This document shows positions 17,100 to 28,910 of a stretch of 64,000 nucleotides of DNA, piece after piece. The stretch is from Sulfurihydrogenibium sp. YO3AOP1. Its GTDB lineage: Bacteria; Aquificota; Aquificia; Aquificales; Hydrogenothermaceae. Under the pieces are notes generated by a model. It had not been told where the DNA came from. It was given only the letters and a program-made list of their open reading frames with translations, and made no database searches. Made by a program: the position numbers and the translations under genes. Numbering within the stretch: position 1 is the first letter of the stretch; each line of letters opens with the position of its first letter. The stretch is from positions 732,001-796,000 of the forward strand of contig NC_010730.1 in NCBI RefSeq assembly GCF_000020325.1. Direction: 5' to 3'.

Positions 17100-17579
17100 A
17101 TGAACTTTTTAGAAAAAATACCAAAACCTGTAGCTTTGATCACCGTTATGGAAAATATAATGCCCTGCTACAACTTTATTGTTTTAGAAGAAGACCCTTT
17201 ACTCATAGGAATCTCTGTTAACACTGAAAGATTTACTCATTATCTGTTAAACAGAAGCTTTGATTTTGGTATAAACTTCGTAGATATATCACATGCAGGA
17301 GCAATAAACTATACAGGAAGAACAACAGGCGAACATACAAACAAATTCTACGGAACAAAACTAACAAAAAAACCTGCAAAGCATATACGAAGTTATTTAA
17401 TAGAAGAATCTATCCTTTCATTAGAGTGTACAAAAAAAGATAAAATAAGCTTTTCTGAGTATACGCTTTTTATTGGACAGGTCGTTAATGTTGAATCAAA
17501 AAATGGAGAATTTAAAATACCGTTAGCATACGATTTCAGAAAATACACGTATCAATCCAATGAAGTAATAGAGTTTTAA
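17100..17579 (+). CDS. Small flavin reductase-like FMN-binding protein
   Basis: The 159-residue split-barrel protein contains IPKPVALITVMENIMPCYNF, GISVNTERFTHYLLNRSFDF and FGINFVDISHAG, the pattern of flavin-reductase/DIM6-NTAB domains that bind FMN. It is shorter than the related protein at 14303-14914 and lacks its long N-terminal extension. It starts at ATG 17100 after AAGAGGTAATAC. It is followed by the convergent rRNA operon, and between them (17580-17674) lie a short hairpin and a degenerate repeat only. Role unknown; a link to photolyase flavin supply is only a guess. Confidence 0.7.
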   Translation: MNFLEKIPKPVALITVMENIMPCYNFIVLEEDPLLIGISVNTERFTHYLLNRSFDFGINFVDISHAGAINYTGRTTGEHTNKFYGTKLTKKPAKHIRSYLIEESILSLECTKKDKISFSEYTLFIGQVVNVESKNGEFKIPLAYDFRKYTYQSNEVIEF

Positions 17580-17674
17580 TGATAACTCAAGATCATGAGT
17601 ATAAAAATCAATTAGATATAAATAAAACATGTGATCCTCGGCTTCGCCTCGAATAGAATCAAATTAATCAAAAA

Positions 17675-17793
17675 CCCCGGCGTCGACCTACTTTCCCGAC
17701 CGGTCTCCCGGCCAGTATCATGGGCGCTGGTGGGCTTAACTGCCGGGTTCGGAATGGAAGCCGGGTGTTTCCCCACCGCTATGGACACCAGGG
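17675..17793 (-). rRNA. rrf: 5S ribosomal RNA
   Basis: Read on the minus strand the RNA starts CCCTGGTGTCC and ends GACGCCGGGG. The two ends form the ten-pair terminal helix, and between them lie the conserved CCGAACCCGGCAG and AGTAGGTCG elements. It is last in the rRNA operon, 40 bases after 23S. No strong intrinsic terminator is evident downstream; a GGCTTCGCC hairpin without a clear T-tract is near 17639-17647. Confidence 0.93.
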
Positions 17794-17795
17794 AT

Positions 17796-20820
<3,025 letters not shown>

Positions 20821-20928
20821 TACCTTTTTTTACTACTTTACTACTAACTCTTAATTCTTAACTTTTTACTACTTACCACTATTTTTTGCTTTTTTACTTT
20901 TACTATTTCCTATTTTCCTTTACCGCTA

Positions 20929-21001
20929 TGGAGACGAGGGGACTTGAACCCCTGACCCTCTGCGTGCAAAGCAGATGCTCTCCCAACTGAGCTACGTCCC
21001 C
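20929..21001 (-). tRNA. tRNA-Ala (anticodon TGC)
   Basis: The minus strand folds into a complete cloverleaf: acceptor GGGGACG/CGTCTCC, D-arm GCTCAGTTGGGAGAGC, anticodon loop CTTTGCACG with TGC, T-arm AGGGGTTCAAGTCCCCT. CCA is not encoded. It lies in the 16S-23S spacer after tRNA-Ile. The 20822-20928 spacer before 23S is a low-complexity tract of AGTAGTAAA-like repeats. Confidence 0.96.
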
Positions 21002-21008
21002 ATTTTTA

Positions 21009-21082
21009 TGGGCCTTAGTGGACTCGAACCACTGACCTTACCCTTATCAGGGGTACGCTCTAACCGCCTGAGCTAAAGGCCC
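21009..21082 (-). tRNA. tRNA-Ile (anticodon GAT)
   Basis: The minus strand gives the cloverleaf GGGCCTT/AAGGCCC, D-arm GCTCAGGCGGTTAGAGC, anticodon loop CTGATAA with GAT, and T-arm with GGTTCGAGTCC. It sits between 16S and tRNA-Ala, the usual spacer arrangement. CCA is not encoded. Confidence 0.96.
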
Positions 21083-21153
21083 TTAGCAAATTAGGAAGGA
21101 AGCTAAGAAGATGAGCGAGGCTTTTATACAAATTTTGTATAGGATATCCCTAT

Positions 21154-22680
<1,527 letters not shown>

Positions 22681-22764
22681 TCTTTTGAAGACCTCGCTCA
22701 TCTCTTAGCTTCCTTATTCATTTGCCAAGGTCCTTTATCTCAGTCGATTTTTAAACAGACAAAA

Positions 22765-22793
22765 ATTTTATCACTTTTGATTTCTTTTGTCAA
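22765..22793 (-). promoter_or_regulatory. rRNA operon promoter P2
   Basis: On the minus strand TTGACA (22788-22793) and TAAAAT (22765-22770) are separated by exactly 17 bases, about 85 bases upstream of 16S. Confidence 0.85.
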
Positions 22794-22838
22794 GCTGATT
22801 TTTTGACTTATTCTCGCTTTCAAATTTTGAGAATATCT

Positions 22839-22867
22839 ATTTTATCCCTCTTTTCTTTTCTTGTCAA
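22839..22867 (-). promoter_or_regulatory. rRNA operon promoter P1, abutting an IS remnant
   Basis: TTGACA (22862-22867) and TAAAAT (22839-22844) are 17 bases apart, with both hexamers identical to P2. The -35 box contains the TGA stop codon of the adjacent transposase fragment, so whatever lay upstream of P1 (an UP element, for example) has been replaced by insertion-sequence DNA. Confidence 0.8.
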
Positions 22868-23575
22868 GAGTTTGTATAGGTCATACCAGTTTGGGAAAAT
22901 TCCGATTTTCTTGAATTTATAATATCACAAAAGTATGCAATAGGTAATTTTTTGTTTAAACTATGATGAGGTCTTTCTATGTTATACCATAGCATATACT
23001 CCATCATTTTTTTATTAAACTCATAAACATCTTTTAATTCATAATCTTCGTAGTACATGATAAATTCATCCTGTAATGTCCTATTCATTCTCTCTACATA
23101 TGCTTGTCCTTTTGGATATCTTGGATAGTTAAAATAATGTTTTATATCTTTTTTTCTTTAATGCCTTGCTAAACTCACCCAAGAATTCACTCCCATTATC
23201 TGTTTGTATACTTTTTATCTCAAATGGTATTGCTTTTATTAATTTCTCTAAAAAGTCCTTTGCGTTTTTACTGTTTAGCCTGTCATATGCAAAAGTAAAA
23301 GAGATTCTTGTTTTTACATCCTTGGCTACAAATATATAAACTTTTCTACCATTTACATATTCATGCTTTGTATCTATTTGTACCAATTCTCCTGGTTTTG
23401 TTGGTTTTTTGTCTTTATATCTATCTTTCTTTGTTTTCTTTTTATCTTCTTTCACTATTAGCTTTCCAGTTCTTCCGTTGATTGAGATTCTTTGCCTGGC
23501 GTACTCATGATTTAACTTCCTTTCCTCTTTAAGCATTTTTATTATATTTCCAATTGAACTTGCAGAGGGAGTTAA
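22864..23575 (-). pseudogene. IS481/IS3-like DDE transposase, 5'-truncated and frameshifted
   Basis: Two minus-strand frames make one retroviral-integrase-type transposase. The first (from the junction near 23575 to 23129) contains ELVQIDTKHEYVNGRKVYIF with the first Asp and SIQTDNGSEF with the second. The second (22864 to about 23150) contains YVERMNRTLQDEF with the catalytic Glu and PHHSLN near the end. They join across a run of seven A at 23150-23156: one A fewer gives KKKDIKHYF and restores the frame. The N-terminal DNA-binding part is missing; the coding sequence starts without Met at the edge of the IS256 element. It is broken by truncation and frameshift, though slippage at A7 cannot be excluded. 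Confidence 0.8.
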
Positions 23576-24860
23576 AATAATGTTGTGTCTAAATAAATCT
23601 AAATAAAATTACATGGAGGAATGATAATGGATAAAAAAGAATACTTTGAAAAAGTGTTAAACAGATCCACAGAAGAATTGGTAAAAGAACTTTTCCCAAA
23701 TGGTATAACAACTCAAGAAAAGATAGGTATAAGAAAACTTTTAGAATCTGTTGTGGAACTGATTATGAACCAAGAAAGAAATTTCTTCTTGAAAATGACG
23801 ATGATAACAAAGCAAACGGGTATTATGAAAGAAGCCTAAATACTGGTTCTTTCAAGCTTAACATAAATGTCCCAAGAGATAGAAAGGGTAGATTTAGACC
23901 ACAAATATTACCTGACCCTTACAAAAGAGTTAATGAAGATTACATAAACCTTCTTATGAGTTTAGTATCCAATGGATACTCAGAAAGCAAGATAGATTCT
24001 ACATTAAAAAGCTTGGGCTTAAACTACTCAAAACAACATATGGATAAAATCAAAAAAGAGCTTATAGAAAGACTTGAGTGGCTTTAAAACAAGAGAGCTT
24101 CCATCGGATGCATTTGTACTGTATATAGACGCATATCACTGTGATATAAAAGAGAAAAACAAAATCAGAAAGGCTTCTGTCTATGTAGTTCTTGGAATAG
24201 ATTTACAAGGAAATAAAGATATATTTGGATTTTATACATTTTTCAGTAGTGAAAATAAAGCAGACTGGATAAAAGTATTCAATGATTTAATAGATAGAGG
24301 ACTAAAAAGGGTAATGCTTATAGTAAGTGATGATTTTCCTGGGATAACAAAAGCCATAGAAACACTATTTCCTTATACAGACCATCAGCTATGTTTAGTC
24401 CATTTACAAAGAAACGTTAGAAATCAGATGGATAAAGAAGATTCACAAGTATTTAACAAAGAACTGAAAAACATAAAAGAAAACAGCTTAGATTATGAAG
24501 ATGGATTAGAAAAATTAGATGATTTATGCGGTAGATTTAAGTCTAAATATCCAAGCTTTATAAAACATATTCAATCTAACAAAGAGAGATACTTATGTTT
24601 TTTAAAATATCCAGAAAATCTAAGAAAACACATATACACAACAAATCCAGTTGAAAGTGTTAATAGCATGATAGAAAAGGTAAGAATAAATTTAGGTGGA
24701 TATTTTCAATCTGTGGACATTCTTGAGATAAATCTGCTTATACAAAGAGACAATTTAAAGAATGGAAAATGGAAAAAGCCTATACCTGCTTTTAAAGGAG
24801 TCTCTTATGAAATTTTACAATTGTTTAATAAAAAGTTTTCAATCCAGACACAAAATTATT
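23576..24860 (+). mobile_element. IS256-family insertion sequence, decayed
   Basis: Terminal inverted repeats of 15 bases with one mismatch bound the element: AATAATGTTGTGTCT at 23576-23590 and the complement of AATAATTTTGTGTCT at 24846-24860. It encloses one Mutator-type transposase gene (1.3 kb in all, normal for IS256). The flanking eight bases do not match each other, so there is no target duplication; the left flank is a truncated IS and the right flank is nuoG. A deletion or recombination after insertion would explain this. Confidence 0.8.
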
Positions 24861-24862
24861 GA
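23621..24862 (+). pseudogene. IS256-family (Mutator-type) transposase with two frameshifts
   Basis: Three frames in order make one transposase. They are 23621-about 23790 (DKKEYFEKVLNRSTEELVKE), then an unannotated middle frame to 24088 (ERSLNTGSFKLNINVPRDRK, then LPDPYKRVNEDYINLLMSLV), then 24074-24862 (LPSDAFVLYIDAYHCDIKEK). Catalytic residues expected for the family are present: Asp in LYIDAYH, Asp in VSDDFPG, and Glu in NPVESVNSMIEK. One missing A near 23784 and one extra base near 24073 explain the breaks. The ribosome site GGAGG precedes ATG 23629 or its neighbour 23627 (the exact start is uncertain by a few codons). The stop straddles the right terminal repeat. Confidence 0.82.
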
Positions 24863-26742
24863 CAAGTCTCAAAATTTTTCATCTTCCATCCGGTCAAGTT
24901 ATTAGACCTTCTTGAAAAGAAAGAAACATCCCAAATATTTTGCTTTTCAATATTAAAATAAGCTGGTAATTTTCCATAGTTAAATTTTGCTATATTTTGT
25001 TTGCTGCCGGATTTTAGTTGATTTAAAATCTTTTCAAAAGTTTTATTATTGTTAATGTTTGATTTGATTGAAGCTTTTACCTTTCTTATACCTCTTACAA
25101 AGCTATAATGTCCGTCTTCCTCTGTCCATGTATTTAATGGAATAGCTACATCGCAAACCAATGCAAGCCCATCTTCAAAAGGAGTAAATATTACTTTCTT
25201 TTCTAAAATCATTAAAATCTCTTTTAACTTATCTTCTTCTAAAAATTCTGCTATATCTTCACCAAAAAGAATGATATTTTTGATTTCTCCGCTTTCAATT
25301 TTTGAAATGATATCCGGCAAGTAGCTAAGATTTTCTACAATGTTTATTATTCCAAAACCATTTGGATAAGGCGGAATCAACAAGATTTTACTTTGCACTT
25401 TTGATTGAATTTCTTTTAGCTTTTTTCCAAATCTGTAAGCATCTTCTCCGTAGAAATAGTTAGAATATACTATAATCTCACAGCCATCTACATTTTCAAT
25501 AAGTTTTTCAATGATTTGTTTATCTTCTGCATCAATTATAAGTGGATACAGTTTTTTCAATCTTTCTACCTGCGGAGAAATTACAATAACTTTTTTATTC
25601 ATGTAATATGTAATTACAGGATTTGTATCTGTGATATCATTTCCAACTACTATCCATTTTTTAGCATTTTTTAACTCTTCTTCTGATGGTGGAGTATACT
25701 CTCCCAATCCTTCTAAAAGTGGCAGTAAATCCAATGTTATTGTTGATGTAATGTACACTCCTGATTTAGAAGCAATTTCATTTATCTTTTGCAGATTCTC
25801 ATTTGATAAATAAGGAGATACAACAATAACAGTTTGAGATGGTTTTTCATTTAAAAGATCAACAACTTCCTGTAAAGCATCATCAAATGAAGAATAATTG
25901 TTATTTATTTTTGGATATTTTAATCTATTTGCATTAAAGCTGTCATATCCAAGATAAGGCTTTGCACATACTTCAAGCTCTGCTGTACTTCTTATTCTGT
26001 GTATTTTTTTATCATCATGGTCTATCACAACAGGACAGCCAAGGGAGCAAAAACTGCAATGAGTGTATGTTTCTTTTAATAGCCAAGGTCTTGCATTAAA
26101 TTTAAAAGGCTTAAATAAAATAGCTCCAACCGGACATATATCTACACAAAGACCACACATTTCACAGGTTGATGTATCCATAGGTTTTAAAGCTGGTGAG
26201 ATTAGTATCTCAAACCCTCTTTCTATTTGAGTAATAGAATGAGATTTGTTTATGTTGTCGCAAACACTTACACATTTCATACATAAAACACATCTATTTG
26301 ATACATATTCAAGATAATCACTTTCCCAATCTTCTTCTGGTCTTATTTTTTCAAAAGGTGTTATAGGCAGTATATTATGCTGTGGTCCCCAGTAGGTTCC
26401 CCAGTTTTGTAAATCACATTCTCCGGCTTTATCGCATATTGGACAGTCAAGCGGATGTCTTGTAAAGAGCATTTCAAGTATAAATTTTCTATCTTCTTTT
26501 ACTTTTTCATTCTCAGTCTCTATTTCCATCCCGTCATATACATAACTTCCGCATGCAATGATGCTTCTTTTTGCTTTAACGTCATAAACCAAACACATTC
26601 TGCATCCGCCAAAGATTGGCAGTTTTTCATGATAACAGAAAGTTGGAATCAATTTATAAATTTTTTTTGCAGCTTCCAAAACGGTTGTATTCTTAGGCAC
26701 AGAAATTTCAATTCCATCGATCTTTATGTTTACTAAATCCAT
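24856..26742 (-). CDS. nuoG: NADH-quinone oxidoreductase subunit G-like iron-sulfur protein, 3' end cut by IS256
   Basis: The protein of about 628 residues has NuoG architecture: an N-terminal [2Fe-2S] ferredoxin domain (FCYHEKLPIFGGCRMC), the NuoG His/Cys cluster segment (HPLDCPICDKAGECDLQ), two 4Fe-4S motifs (CVLCMKCVSVCD, CEMCGLCVDICPVG), and a molybdopterin-oxidoreductase-type domain with CSFCSLGCPV. It carries electrons from NADH (or ferredoxin) along complex I. ATG 26742 is chosen because AGGTGG lies eight bases upstream; a GTG four codons earlier overlaps that site. The last codon and the TAA stop fall within the terminal repeat of the IS256 element, so the original C-terminus and any downstream nuo genes have been cut away. 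Length loss is unknown. Confidence 0.85.
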   Translation of the reverse strand: MDLVNIKIDGIEISVPKNTTVLEAAKKIYKLIPTFCYHEKLPIFGGCRMCLVYDVKAKRSIIACGSYVYDGMEIETENEKVKEDRKFILEMLFTRHPLDCPICDKAGECDLQNWGTYWGPQHNILPITPFEKIRPEEDWESDYLEYVSNRCVLCMKCVSVCDNINKSHSITQIERGFEILISPALKPMDTSTCEMCGLCVDICPVGAILFKPFKFNARPWLLKETYTHCSFCSLGCPVVIDHDDKKIHRIRSTAELEVCAKPYLGYDSFNANRLKYPKINNNYSSFDDALQEVVDLLNEKPSQTVIVVSPYLSNENLQKINEIASKSGVYITSTITLDLLPLLEGLGEYTPPSEEELKNAKKWIVVGNDITDTNPVITYYMNKKVIVISPQVERLKKLYPLIIDAEDKQIIEKLIENVDGCEIIVYSNYFYGEDAYRFGKKLKEIQSKVQSKILLIPPYPNGFGIINIVENLSYLPDIISKIESGEIKNIILFGEDIAEFLEEDKLKEILMILEKKVIFTPFEDGLALVCDVAIPLNTWTEEDGHYSFVRGIRKVKASIKSNINNNKTFEKILNQLKSGSKQNIAKFNYGKLPAYFNIEKQNIWDVSFFSRRSNNLTGWKMKNFETCQ

Positions 26743-26962
26743 CTTACAGCCCACCTAATTTTAATAAAATAATTTTCCAATTTATTTCATTAAGCATTTG
26801 TATAAGCTAATATTATCCTTAAAATTGTATCTAAATTCAAGCTCTTTTAGATAGTAGATAAAGTTATCTTTACTTACAAAAATACTGGAATTTTATTCCT
26901 TTATTCCTCAGTTTTTCCTAACACTTAATTCTTTTTTACTTGTAGCATTCTTGAAAAATAGG

Positions 26963-27014
26963 TTAAAAAAATTTAACGTAGTTTTAATTAAAATAAAGAT
27001 TTTAGTGTTATACT
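26963..27014 (+). promoter_or_regulatory. Pho-box-like operator and promoter for the GGDEF-EAL-PhoX operon
   Basis: TTAA (26963), N6, TTAAC (26973), then TTTAATTAAA (26983-26992) and a -10 box TATACT at 27009-27014, 46 bases after the first TTAA. The same layout occurs at 31364, 36992 and 38445. It lies inside the longest open frame of the next gene, which supports the shorter start at 27050. Confidence 0.6.
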
Positions 27015-27049
27015 CCTACTATAAAAAACCGTTAATTAGGCGGTGTATC

Positions 27050-28081
27050 GTGAATTTAGATTTTGACAACAGAGAAATTTCTCAAGCTTCCAGTGATGAG
27101 GATCATGATTTTACGCTTAAAACAATAGCTAATAAGACCCCTTTCATTTATGGAGATACAAATGCTTTGGAAGCTTACTACATTATTATTCAGAATAGTA
27201 CAACTAATATTATCCCTGTTGTAGACCAAGATCTTAGAGTTATAGGACAGATACAAAGAATCAGGTACATAGAAAATATTTATTTCGGTAGGTTTGGTTA
27301 CGGTATATATCTTAATGCTAAAAGGAGAATAAAAGATATCATGGAACAGCCCGATATAATTTTTGATGTAAATATTAAAGCAGAAAAAGTGGCATTAAAA
27401 ATAAACAATAGAGAAGAATTTAGAAAACACGATGATATTATAGTCGTTGAAGATAATAAATATTATGGTACTGTTAAAGTTCATGACTTGATGGAGCTTT
27501 TAACTAAAAGAATGCTTCAATTAGCAAGGGATTTAAACCCTTTAACCGGTTTACCAGGGAACTGGGCTTTAAGAAAGTATATTGAAGAAAGACTAAAAAG
27601 GGAAGGTTCTTTTGATGTTATTTATTTAGATATTAATAATTTTAAGCCTTATAACGACCACTACGGGTTCTTGTTGGGCGATAAAGTAATTTTTATTATT
27701 GGTGAGATTTTAAAGAAAATAAAAACAGAATTTAATAATGTTAAACCTTTCCACCTTGGTGGAGATGATTTTATAATAGTTGCACCATACGAAGAAGGAG
27801 AGAAAATATCAAGGTTAATAATAGATAGATTTGAAACCTTTTTGCCAGACCTTCACGAAAAAGATTTTGAAGTAGGTTTTTATAAATCCATAGATAGAGA
27901 AGGAAAAGTAAAAAATTTTCCTCTACTATCTATAAGCTGTGCAATCGTCCCCGTAAAAGAAAATTCAATCAAAAATTTTGCACATTTAGCATCAGTGGCA
28001 GCAGAGATAAAACACGCAGCAAAATCTTTAGCTAAATCTTCTGGAAAATCTGCAATATTCGCTAACAGAAGAAAAATATAA
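27050..28081 (+). CDS. CBS-like/GGDEF protein with degenerate GGDDF motif
   Basis: The protein of about 343 residues has two parts. Residues 20-155 resemble a CBS pair (TPFIYGDTNALEAYYIIIQN, NIIPVVDQDLRVIGQI, DDIIVVEDNKYYGTVKVHDL). Residues 165-340 are a GGDEF domain (NPLTGLPGN, DVIYLDINNFKPYND, HLGGDDF). The active-site motif reads GGDDF at 237-241 instead of GGDEF/GGEEF, so cyclase activity is doubtful; it may bind GTP or act as a sensor. GTG 27050 with AGGCGG upstream is preferred over a TTG at 26951, which lies ahead of the -10 box. An EAL protein and PhoX follow with 18- and 19-base gaps, indicating one operon. Confidence 0.82.
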   Translation: MNLDFDNREISQASSDEDHDFTLKTIANKTPFIYGDTNALEAYYIIIQNSTTNIIPVVDQDLRVIGQIQRIRYIENIYFGRFGYGIYLNAKRRIKDIMEQPDIIFDVNIKAEKVALKINNREEFRKHDDIIVVEDNKYYGTVKVHDLMELLTKRMLQLARDLNPLTGLPGNWALRKYIEERLKREGSFDVIYLDINNFKPYNDHYGFLLGDKVIFIIGEILKKIKTEFNNVKPFHLGGDDFIIVAPYEEGEKISRLIIDRFETFLPDLHEKDFEVGFYKSIDREGKVKNFPLLSISCAIVPVKENSIKNFAHLASVAAEIKHAAKSLAKSSGKSAIFANRRKI

Positions 28082-28099
28082 CATAAAAGGAGTCTTTCA

Positions 28100-28891
28100 A
28101 TGATAGATATCTTTAATCCTGAAAATTTAGATGCGTATTTTCAGCCAATAGTAGATATGAAAAACATGAAAGTTGTAGGCTTTGAAAGTCTGATTCGTGG
28201 AATCAATAGAGAAAATGGAGAAATTCTGTCTCCAAAAATATTATTCGAAAAAGCTAAGAAGGATAAAGTAATAACAGAATTCGATAGGCTTTGCAGAGAG
28301 CTTGCTTTTAAAAAATACAAAGAGTTCGGTCTTGATAAGGATTATTTTTTGTATGTAAACATTAGCAGTGAAGCTGTAGATTCTTTTTCTATAGGTACAA
28401 ATTGGATTAAAAGGAGATTAGATTACTATGGAATCAATCCAAGGTTAGTAGTTGTAGAAATAAACGAAGCAAAAATAAATATTACTGAAAACCTTTTAAG
28501 CGTTGTAAAAAATTATAAAGAGTTTGGTCTTAATATAGCCATAGATGACTTTGGAACAGAGCATTCTAACTTTGATAGATTGGTTTATATAGATTTCAAC
28601 TTTTTAAAGTTAGCAAGTGTTTTAATACAAGATGCTGACAAGAATGAAAAAAAGCTTAAAATGTTAGAAGTTATGAATTTTTTAGCCTATAAATTTGATA
28701 CTTACTTGATAGCTGAAGGTATTGAAAGTTTTGAAGAGGCAAAAATACTGTCAGATTTAGGCATAAATTACCATCAAGGATTTTTTTACTGTAAACCCAT
28801 GTCAAACCCATTAGAGGCAATAAATATAGTTGCAAATATATTAAATAATCAATTAGAAGATAAATTGGCAAAATCTCTAATTATAAAATAA
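28100..28891 (+). CDS. EAL-domain protein (c-di-GMP phosphodiesterase-like) with ESL motif
   Basis: The 263-residue protein is a stand-alone EAL domain: DAYFQPIVDMKNMKVVGFES, then NISSEAV, EINEAKIN, AIDDFGTEHSNF, LKLAS, IAEGIES and HQGFFYCKP. The signature triplet is ESL at 29-31, keeping the metal-binding Glu. The DDFG pair, the Lys of LKLAS, the Glu of IAEGIES and the Gln near the end are all present, so hydrolysis of c-di-GMP is possible. There is no membrane or sensor segment. It is sandwiched between a GGDEF-like protein and PhoX in one operon, with AAAAGGAG before its ATG. Confidence 0.85.
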   Translation: MIDIFNPENLDAYFQPIVDMKNMKVVGFESLIRGINRENGEILSPKILFEKAKKDKVITEFDRLCRELAFKKYKEFGLDKDYFLYVNISSEAVDSFSIGTNWIKRRLDYYGINPRLVVVEINEAKINITENLLSVVKNYKEFGLNIAIDDFGTEHSNFDRLVYIDFNFLKLASVLIQDADKNEKKLKMLEVMNFLAYKFDTYLIAEGIESFEEAKILSDLGINYHQGFFYCKPMSNPLEAINIVANILNNQLEDKLAKSLIIK

Positions 28892-28910
28892 CTTTGAGAG
28901 GTCTTAAATA

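Noticed and set aside
17586-17650. Strong rRNA terminator
   Set aside because: Only weak hairpins without a T-tract in the proper direction are visible; no confident call.
23568-24868. Target-site duplication for IS256
   Set aside because: The eight-base flanks (GGAGTTAA and GACAAGTC) do not match.
26951-27049. TTG at 26951 as start of the GGDEF gene
   Set aside because: The -10 box and Pho-like site lie after it; GTG 27050 has a ribosome site and begins the conserved protein.
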